Shown one piece after another: positions 55,857 through 64,000 of a DNA stretch of 64,000 nt (its first letter is position 1; every line of letters begins with the position of its first letter). The translations under genes and the position numbers were made by a program. The DNA is from Nymphalis io (taxonomy: Eukaryota > Arthropoda > Insecta > Lepidoptera > Nymphalidae): assembly GCF_905147045.1 (NCBI RefSeq), contig NC_065888.1, forward strand, positions 8,995,001-9,059,000, given 5' to 3'. Below the pieces are notes generated by a model. The model was given only the letters and a program-made list of their open reading frames with translations, was not told where the DNA came from and made no database searches.

Positions 55857-55925
55857 TAAATTTTCTTCAGAACTTTTGCTAAGAGCTCGTGGATGACATG
55901 CGAAAGTTTTAAAAGTTCTCCTATA
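55857..55925 (+). repeat. Duplicated block P, copy 2
   Basis: Partner of 43435-43500, upstream of block Q copy 2 as in copy 1. Confidence 0.45.
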
Positions 55926-56372
55926 AATCATACGAACGTACCGTAATGTGAAATATTAGGTATACTGAGGAAATCTTAATCCACTTTTCCTGTAAAAACG
56001 CCACGAGATCTAACTTTGTAATCTTGAAAGAGTTTTAGACATACGAGTTGGAAATAAATCTGCCATGTTGTCTCGGTACAAGATAAATGCATATTTCTTC
56101 AACACATTCAGCATTTAAAAGTAAGAATTTTACGTTAAATACCTTTAATTGTACAGAAAAAAAGAATATTTTAAAGGAATGGTAAAAATTTAAATCCAAT
56201 GGAATTCGAATGAAAAAATCCTGGTACAATTTTTCTGTAGATAAAATTATTTTATTGATATCACTCACAGGATTTAAGCGTCAACCTTAAAAGCCTTATT
56301 GTTCAACATATCGTAGTAAATTGAAATTATATGTCAGCTTTATTGGAAGCTCTATAGCCAAGGAAAAGAATA

Positions 56373-56530
56373 GTGAAATTGTCTTTGAGAGTTGGAGCCT
56401 CTCTAGTGCTGAGTGAACGAAACGTGTTTGAACAATCCCGAGGGATATCTAAGAGCATTTAACTGGTTACATTCCATCCAGTTTTCTTTAAGAACTTGTC
56501 GTGTGTTTATTCGCTGACGAGACTAAAACG
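56373..56530 (+). repeat. Duplicated block Q, copy 2
   Basis: Partner of 44494-44650, gap-free over the 38-codon - strand frame. A third, decayed copy lies inverted at 63085-63135. Confidence 0.75.
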
Positions 56531-56699
56531 AAATCAATTTATAATATCAATTCCATTGTCAAATAGTTTTATTTAAAATAATATTAGTTTTGGTAAGAAT
56601 TTTCTCAGTTACTTAATATATTATGTGAGGCGCGTTCTTATAATGGCTTCGTTACTTTTTTTGTATATAACAAATGAAAAAAAAAGAAAAGGCATTTAA

Positions 56700-57320
56700 A
56701 CAATTAAGTTGTTGCCTTCGCTACCGGAGACAAATACTTTTAGTTGTTTTTTTTTTGTTCTAATTGCAGCATTAGGGAAGTAGAATGAGCTACTGTGGAG
56801 TTGCACTTGCCGTCGTTGCGTCGTTCTGGCAGATCTGTTTTATTTTAAACGTTTTTGAGAAAACGACCGTGTGTTCGAGTCTATGAAGGTTTAATTTGTT
56901 TTGGAAATAAAATGTTGCTATTAATAGAAAAATATAATTTTCACCAATTTGGGTGTTATTTTGTTCACTTCTTTTTAAAGTTTTTCTGTAGGATATTCAT
57001 TACGTAAATCAATAATATACTGTTTTTATTTTAAATAAATCGTTGAACGAATGATTGAATAATTGTATTGTAAAGACATTGTATTTACGATTCATTGAAG
57101 TTGTCTTAGATTAACTTAAGAATAGTCAGTTTTGTTTGTAATTACAGTTAAGTTTGAATTTCCATTGAGTTCAAAGGAAGATGAGGAGAGGAAATCTATT
57201 TTAGCCTGAATTGACTTACCTTAGCGCACTGGATCACACGCTTCATCGCTTACAACATTTCATGGTGGTTCCGCATCTTGCACCCATATTATTTGAAATT
57301 ACGTATAAATTACTTTGGAT
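56700..57320 (+). repeat. Duplicated blocks R and S, copy 2
   Basis: Partner of 51330-51950 with almost the same R-to-S spacing. On the - strand block S here ends at CTAAG|GTAAGT (57217), a perfect donor absent from copy 1, so it may be a 5' exon. Confidence 0.7.
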
Positions 57321-57635
57321 ATTAATTCAAAGTATTTTTGATTTTACAGATGCTTGCACAAAAAGTACCGACTCCATATTAAATATTGATAATCTTTTAT
57401 TGCAGTCATTGGTCACAAACAATATAGTCTTATATTATATCGATCATTATTATTTAAATTAACTCTATCTAAATACATCAAATCAAAATCCCTTATTCAA
57501 CATACAAACATTACACTTACTTGATATCAAATTAAAAACTACCAGCGACATATGTAGTATATATGAGCCGACATACCGAAAACAAATGAAAATACATGTT
57601 ATTTTTATATCGCTTAGAAATCTTTTGCTTAAATA

Positions 57636-57929
57636 CTGGTGGTAGGGCTTTGTGTAAGCTCGTCTGGGTAGGTACCACCCACTCATCAGATATTCTACCG
57701 CAAAACAGCAATACTTGATATTGTTGTGTTCCGGTTTGAAGGGTGAGTGAGCCAGTGTAATTACAGGCACAAGGGACATAAAATCTTAGTTCCCAAGGTT
57801 GGTGGCTCATTGGCTATAAGCGATGGTTGACATTTCTTACAATGCCAATGTCTAAGGGCGTTTGGTGACCACTTACCATAAGGTGGCCCATATGCTCGTC
57901 CACCTTCCTATTCTATAAAAAAAAAAAAA
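57636..57929 (+). mobile_element. Short retroposon, family C, copy 1 (best copy)
   Basis: Begins GGTGGTAGGGCTTTG, contains GTAGGTACCACCCACTCATC, GTGAGTGAGCCAGTGTAATT and CACTTACCATAAGGTGGCCC, and ends in 13 A. The poly(A) points to reverse transcription. Family common in Lepidoptera as far as I recognise it. Confidence 0.8.
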
Positions 57930-58905
57930 TACAAAGCATTATATTGTTATTGTGTTTTAATAAGGGCACTTACTACTATTAGTTATTGTACTATTGTTGT
58001 TGTTATAAACGTTCGATTATTGTAAGTATAATATAATTATGTTTTATATGTTTTTATAATTTTCCGGATTTACGTATAACTATTAATCTCATTAGACCTT
58101 TCATTTTATAATAGCTTTAGGACGGAGAAAGATTATATAATGCGTTTATGAATATATTTACTAATTAAGATGTTTTAGAAAGATACGTTTTTTTGGATTA
58201 TTCGAACTAAAAAGTTGTCGGCTTTTTTTCTGATATTTGGTTTACTCAATATTATTATAAATTTAAAAAATCTTACTTTCAAAACTACCCGTATACGTCT
58301 GAGCATATTTTTTATCAAGTCGGCAATAATTCTGTTCCATTCTTCTACCCATGAACCCCTGAGCTCTTGTATTTATTATAACTATAGCTATAGTGGATTT
58401 CTTTAAGCTGTATTTTGAGTTTAATTCAGATATCTATCACCAAACGCTATTGAATGTTGTCGAGACATATGATGCACTAGCTGTGCCCGCGGTTACACTT
58501 ACGTATAACTTAAAGAAATTACTAAGCAGACTTATAGTATTTCATACAACATTATTGCTTTTATTTTCGTGGGATATTACTATTTATTGGTTTTCTACGC
58601 TACCAGATATATATATCTTAATTAGTTAATAATAATAATATAATAATAATAAATAATAATTAAGTTTGTTCTATATAAATTGTTTTGTATGGTAATTTAA
58701 TTTGTATATAGAACAAATTTAATTACCATACAAAAGGTTAAAGTGAGTCTTGAACTTTTCAAGAGGAATAATTCCGTCATACATGACTGTTGGATAACTT
58801 TAACCGTTTACGCAGCGCAGCGCACGCAACGGAAGCTCTAAAAAGGAATAAATTTTCCCCGTTTTTGCAACATTTTTCATTGATGTTGAACTCTTATTGT
58901 TCGTA
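57930..58905. other. Intergenic with A/T repeats
   Basis: No gene supported. 58627-58662 is an (AAT)n-like run. The interleaved inverted repeats at 58665-58735 are listed separately. Confidence 0.5.
58665..58735. repeat. Interleaved inverted repeats (hairpin with pseudoknot layout)
   Basis: Arms 58683-58705 and 58713-58735 pair over 23 nt with one mismatch around a 7-nt loop. A further 13-nt segment, 58665-58677 (TTTGTTCTATATA), is the exact reverse complement of 58705-58717, which spans the loop. Confidence 0.85.
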
Positions 58906-58907
58906 GC

Positions 58908-59037
58908 GTGATGTTATAGCCCATAGCTTCCCTCGATAAATGAGCTATCCAACACTGAAATAATTTTTCAATTCGACCAGCATGTCCTGAGATTAGCGCG
59001 TTCAACCAAATAAACTCTTCAGCTTTATAATATTAAC
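58908..59037 (+). repeat. Common lepidopteran repeat tail
   Basis: TATAGCCCATAGCTTCCCTC, GAGATTAGCGCGTTCAACC and ACTCTTCAGCTTTATAATAT follow each other in the order I know from abundant lepidopteran repeats. Confidence 0.5.
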
Positions 59038-59039
59038 TA

Positions 59040-59490
59040 TCGATAAATAAAGTTTTCAGTGAGTTTAATAGTTTTGTTTAATCTTAATATTTTGGAATAA
59101 AAATTTTTGAGCACTTGATCATTTACAGTATTAACAATGACGTAGATGACGAGGATATCTGAGCAACAGCATCATAGATCGGAAGACTTGTATAAAATAA
59201 ATTTTCATTCAATCCATTTAGGTCACTATAAAATATATAAAGTCAAACAACAGGCATCACTATAACTTCACTAATGTAAAAATCGCCTTAATATACTTTT
59301 TTCTAACCAGAGTGACATTTCATGCTTCTTACTTTAAAATCACAGACTTTTAATACTTACGCGTCTAATTCAATATATAGCATCGAAAAACAAAAGAAAT
59401 GTGCATAACATATATTGTTATATTTTTTTAAATTATAATGCGTACAGTTTTTTTAATAAGCTACTACCCTAACCTAAAAAAACTATCAAG
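59040..59490 (+). repeat. Dispersed repeat D, copy 2
   Basis: Collinear partner of 3098-3605, same strand. It directly follows another repeat tail at 58908-59037. Confidence 0.6.
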
Positions 59491-59522
59491 TATCTTTAAT
59501 ATCGGTTAGTTGTCGTATGACT

Positions 59523-59700
59523 ACGAGATGGCTTAATGGTTAGAACACACGCAACGAACCGCAGTTCACGCCCAAGCAAGTAACACTAACGACAAGTATA
59601 TTTGTATCACTTGGGCTTATAATATATCTTCATGGTGAAAGAAATATTGTGGAGAAACCTATATGTGACAGATGACATGCTAACACATGTGTACACACAA
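59523..59700 (+). mobile_element. SINE family B, decayed copy
   Basis: Shares ACGAGATGGCTTAATGGTTA and GTGGAGAAACC with 60619-60914 but is strongly diverged. Confidence 0.55.
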
Positions 59701-60234
59701 CATGTAGTGTATAGTAAATATATAGTGTATAATATAATAAATTTCCCACATATTTACAGACTGGTATTTTATTATTTTATAACATTTATATTATTATTGT
59801 TCTACATAACTAAAGTTTATACTTAAAACACATTTAAAATTGTTTAAAAAAACGTACATTTCTATTAGGGTAATGATATTTGAAGAAATAATCTCGTTTA
59901 AAAGGCTTCATCACTTGAAATGATAAAAACGAGAATATGTTAAAGAGAAAATTTAAATTTGGCAACGACTTATCTTTCCTCATAACGAATGTCGACTCTG
60001 GCACCTCAGGGGTTCCTAAATAAATCTCGACGCTGCGAAAAATTTCATTCACATTTGTTTCTTTCTAGAATCTCTTTTATCTTGCAGTCACATCAAAGCA
60101 AATGAACAAAATTACCAAACACACTTTTCTTATATATACATATATTTAACATAATAAAAACATACAAATTTTATGGTTTTTAACGAAAATCTATGCTTTT
60201 ATAAGAAATTTATATACGAAATAAGTAATAATAA

Positions 60235-60594
60235 TGTCCTCCAGACCGATTTCGGCCACGGCAACCAATCTCAGAGAGATTAGCCAACTACACAGGAGAT
60301 ATTATAGTGCACAAGTGTGTGCGCAAACACAGGTGCACTCTCTATTCCCTAACTCTCATAATCCGATGGGACGGCAATCTGACACGACCGAAAAGAGTTC
60401 TGGCGCAGGACCAACGGCTTTACGTGCTTTCCGAGGCACGGGAGTGTACACGCTTCCAACTTCCAGACCCCGGGCTACTACTGAGAATTTTCTGACAGAA
60501 AAACCCAATAACTTTTTATTGGCCCGACCTGGGAATTGAACCCAGGACCTCCGGGTCTGCGGCCTTATATCAAGCCACTAGACCAACGAGACAG
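60235..60594 (-). mobile_element. tRNA-derived SINE, family A, copy 4
   Basis: Reverse-complement copy with a well-kept box B (GGAATTGAACC on +) and head. It encodes chance ORFs on + that are not genes. Confidence 0.85.
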
Positions 60595-60618
60595 TTTACG
60601 AAATAAGTACATATGATG

Positions 60619-60914
60619 ATGATGTAAAAAGCCGAGATGGCTTAGTGGTAAGAACGCGTGAATCTTAGCCGATGATCGTGGGTTCCAACCCGGGCAAGCA
60701 CCAGTGAATTTTTATGTACTTAATCTTTGATTATAATTCATCTCGTGCTTTACGGTGAAGGAATACATCGTGAGGAAACCTGCATATGTCTAATTTCACT
60801 GAAATTCTGCCACATGTATATTCCACGCATTGGAGCAGTGTGGAGGAATAAGCTCCATACATTTTTCTCAAAAAAAAGGGAGAGGAGGCCTTAGCCCAGC
60901 AGTGGGCTGTTACT
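60619..60914 (+). mobile_element. tRNA-related SINE, family B, with 12-bp target-site duplication
   Basis: tRNA-like head GCCGAGATGGCTTAGTGG with box B 'GGGTTCCAACCC', body GTGAAGGAATACATCGTGAG, 3' end AGGCCTTAGCCCAGCAGTGG. Flanked by perfect copies of GTACATATGATG at 60607-60618 and 60915-60926. Confidence 0.88.
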
Positions 60915-60929
60915 GTACATATGATGTGT

Positions 60930-62560
60930 TTACTGATGACGATGTAAACTCGTGATAAATGTCCGTATGGCATGATACTTCTCTGCTCTTCCAAGTGTTT
61001 TAACAGTAACTATTCTGTGTTAAATTTTTTTATAACTCTAACAACCTTCAAGTTTTCTACCACGGATAAAATGGTTAAGATTAAAAAATTCAAAAGTATT
61101 TATTTAAAACCATCGGTCGTCAACAGGAATATTAAATTGAAATTCTTATAATTTTCTTCCTTGCCGAAGGATCAATTGGTACATGGAAACTTATTTAACC
61201 CGATTTATTGGTGTGAGAAACTCTTAAACACTGACAGGATTTTTTGAATCGGCTCTCATTGAATTCGCTTTAAAGAAACGAAATAAAAGGAAATTTCATT
61301 TCGCAAATACTAAAAGATAAATCCGCAAAAAATATAGACGTTGCTTAATGAAATCTCGAAGTCTCATGCAAATTAAAAATTCTCAGTGACTTATTTGCTT
61401 TATTAAATAATGGAAGCGGTGGAAAGGATGCGAAAAAGACAACCATTATTAACCTATTTCAGAATGCTGAGAAAAGAGACAGCTAGGATGATTAATTAAC
61501 AGTGAGCCAGCCTCAAGCAAAACTCGTCTACTAAGGAAAACTTAATTACTTTTCTCGGTTGAATCATAACTCTGAATAATAAGTACACTAGCTACGAGGA
61601 CAGTCTTGAGTGTATGACATCACAATACATTCCTTACGTACAATACATTCGTTATGCGATGAACTAGTTTTTTAAAAGTAAAAATCTAAACATTTTTATT
61701 GAAGCAAGTTACTAGCAAGTTGTTCATATATTATTAAGAATTATTATTAAAAACTTGTGGTCCGTTACATTCGATGATAAATCAATAAAAATCAAGTTAT
61801 ACACTATTCAAAATAATAAAGCAAAAGTATGCGAAATTGATGCTTTGTAATACCTATGATTTATCCCTAAGAATTTAACAGTTAATTTGAATAACAAGAG
61901 TATCTGAATTTATTAAAATTGAATGGTTTCTTAAGCTATAATTCCTAGGTAAGACATATTGTGCTGACAAAAACTTGAATATACAAGTTTAACTTTTCTT
62001 TGTTCAAATGTTCTACAAAGTGAGTTATTGAAGTTGACTCAAATGTAATTGAATTGAAGGAGAAAAGATAAAATGAAAATGTGACAAATACACGTTAGAG
62101 TACAAGCCATAAATAAATGTAAATAATAAAAAAATGCTACAGTCATAATATGGTATTGTAGCCTTATTGATGAAATCGTTTGAGAAGATTGGAGTCTGTA
62201 ATAAATCTTAAATAGATACAATAGCATTACGTGCATCTATAAAAATTCTTACAAGTAAGTACATTCATAAAAACTTTGCCGTCACGGGACGCCCCGCCCG
62301 ACAGATATATGAATGAAACATCGAAGTTTATGGCTTTTATAAGAATGAATAACTAAAGAAAACCAATTATGCATATGAAGCAAATTAAATTAAAATTAAA
62401 GTTTCATTAATAAAATAAATATTTTTTATATATAGCAACGAATTGTATTATTAATGCGCCACATACCAGTCAGAATAATCACAACGTACGCCAATAGATG
62501 TACACACACATTTACACCAATCAAATCAATATACGTCTATAAAGGCTTAACATTGGTTAT
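60930..62560. other. Intergenic, nothing recognised
   Basis: AT-rich with scattered short ORFs on both strands; no splice-bounded open segment and no clear repeat seen. Confidence 0.45.
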
Positions 62561-62567
62561 TTCTTTA

Positions 62568-62762
62568 CTACGAAGGATATTCTTCATTCCAACTTAAAAG
62601 TTCTGGATCTGAAAGTCTAGGAGATTCTGACCTAAAAATGGCGATCCATAATAGAGAAGACTGGGTTATGATAACACCGAATACCATCCAGACCAGGGAA
62701 ATCCAGAATCCCACTAAGACAACTAGCACCGCATAAAGCGAGCGAGAGCGACTGCCACACAT
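62568..62762 (-). CDS. Candidate 64-aa membrane peptide (or terminal exon)
   Basis: ATG with A at -3, then basic MCGSRSRS, a long hydrophobic stretch (LYAVLVVLVGFWISLVWMVF through WIAIF, residues 9-44, one or two membrane spans), and an acidic tail ending SWNEEYPS and TAG. Codon usage is more balanced than in random AT-rich ORFs nearby. ATGAGTCAG just before the ATG could also be a splice acceptor, making this the last exon of a gene entering from the right. No family recognised. Confidence 0.4.
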   Translation of the reverse strand: MCGSRSRSLYAVLVVLVGFWISLVWMVFGVIITQSSLLWIAIFRSESPRLSDPELLSWNEEYPS

Positions 62763-62779
62763 TCTGACTCATAAAGTAG

Positions 62780-63884
62780 TCATCTAAATCTTTTTAATCC
62801 TGAAACGAAGATTGCGATGTTGCCTATTAATAAAATTGCAGATATAATAAAATAAAATTAATTTAAATGAAAGACAAGGCACCAACCCCACGCACGGATA
62901 ATACGGCGGTGTACTTATAATAATATAGGCTTTATGTACGACGTAATTAAATTCTAATATTGTCTTCAGCTTATACCATATTATCTTATAATACGTGCTG
63001 CATATCTAATCATCTCAGTAATTCATAGTAAGTTATTATGGAAGCCTGAAAGTAACTAAGCCAACTAACTACTCTTTATTATCCTTAGGGATTCAGAAAT
63101 GTTTCGTTCACTTAACTTTAGTGACGCTCAAATTGTTTTTATCAAAAAATGTCGTCGCTATTCTTTCTCTAAGTATAAGGTTTCCAATATAGCTGACGTA
63201 TTGACATTTCAAATTGATACGAAAAGTCAAATACTTTAAGATAAGAATCGGAAAATCCGTTGAGGTATGTAAAAAATATGTAAAACGAAAAATATACAAC
63301 ACTCCAAAATAAATATGTAAATGTTAATTTTTTTACACCAAAAAAAAACTGTAAAAACAAAAAATACAAAGCGTGGTAATATTTATGCATAACAATAAGA
63401 AAAAAAAGAATTTACAAACGAAAACTGTAAAATTATTTCTTAATTACTGTCACAATACTTATTTTCACCGCTGAAGTATATGGCACGAAAAATTATTGAT
63501 TTGTCCCGATTTGATGCTGCTATCTTAGGTAAATCCACGTGTTCCTATTCGCTAGGTAACCTCCGCTCTAAAAGTTTCTATTAAATTAGACTGGAACCTC
63601 TTTGACGTCTTAGGTTTATTCAGTTGAAAAGCGGATAGCACCCTGACGAAGGAAAGGAAATGGTTTTTGTCTGTTAGTGGTGATTAATGTTGACCGCCTT
63701 GCGGATTGTTCGAGCAAGATGAATTCTGAAGTGCATCCACTATCCGTGAAATTAACTTACGTCTTAGAACGTCGTTTAGTTTGCTTTATAGGAAATTGTG
63801 TCTATACAGAAATATTTTGAAAAAGGATACAAGATTTATTTTACTAACCAAAACTGGGCCATATTAGAAACCAATCTATACAAA
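62780..63884. other. Right-end region with inverted block copies
   Basis: 63085-63135 is an inverted, decayed copy of block Q (TTCAGAAATGTTTCGTTCAC). 63672-63790 is block U. A 16-codon start (MARKIIDLSRFDAAIL) at 63480-63528 runs into G|GTAAAT and might be a first exon; weak. Confidence 0.35.
63672..63790 (+). repeat. Duplicated block U, copy 3
   Basis: Inverted partner of 43055-43172: GTGGTGATTAATGTT...ATGAATTCTGAAGT...GTGAAATTAA. Confidence 0.55.
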
Positions 63885-64000
63885 CAAACGAAATTGAAGT
63901 GTCTCTATGAAAATAACTGCCTCTTTTTAAGTTAATATGGCTGCTTGGCAAAAACAAAACAATGATTTTTTTTTTGTTTGTCTGTGTGTTTCTTGGGGAT
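63885..64000 (+). repeat. Repeat E copy 2 (runs off window)
   Basis: Partner of 34260-34440, followed by T-rich sequence and TTTGTTTGTCTGTGTG. Confidence 0.5.

Noticed and set aside
57532..57810. - strand ORFs of 92 and 98 codons
   Set aside because: Lie largely on the antisense of the family C retroposon.

Overview
The window is AT-rich animal genomic DNA. Genes are split by introns, and tRNA-derived SINEs, a non-LTR retrotransposon and many decayed short repeats are scattered through it. Several repeat ends match families I recognise from moths and butterflies, so the source is most likely a lepidopteran. Species cannot be read from the sequence. Nothing prokaryotic is present.

Region 1 (838-24200, + strand) holds the C-terminal 1407 codons of an agrin gene in 19 exons. 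I assembled it by joining splice sites by hand; the reading phase closes at all 18 introns and the frame ends at a single stop. Modules in order: three follistatin/Kazal units, an extra Cys-rich segment, two laminin-EGF repeats, a fourth Kazal unit, an EGF-like module, EGF, LG1, two EGFs, LG2, EGF, LG3. Agrin is a secreted basement-membrane heparan sulfate proteoglycan. The N-terminal exons lie left of the window. The introns carry SINEs and two candidate alternative exons.

Region 2 (24.2-40 kb) is mostly intergenic: SINEs, LINE and MITE-like remnants, a perfect 21-bp hairpin, and GC-richer islands near 29.6-29.9 kb and 36.2-36.85 kb that could be promoters or untranslated first exons.

Region 3 (40.1-42.3 kb, - strand, perhaps reaching 50.6 kb) contains small exons with good splice sites from a protein-coding gene I do not recognise. 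A CR1-like non-LTR retrotransposon with an intact ORF1 (PHD finger, coiled coil, FP-like domain) and an ORF2 broken by one frameshift sits at 44.96-49.62 kb, - strand.

Region 4 (43-64 kb) contains an old collinear duplication. Four blocks occur in the same order at 43.4-51.95 kb and 55.85-57.32 kb, with an inverted partial third copy at 63.1-63.8 kb. The LINE and a SINE interrupt only the first copy. A 64-codon membrane-peptide ORF lies at 62568-62762 (-). The agrin exons are secure; the - strand gene and the duplicated blocks are the least explained parts of the window.
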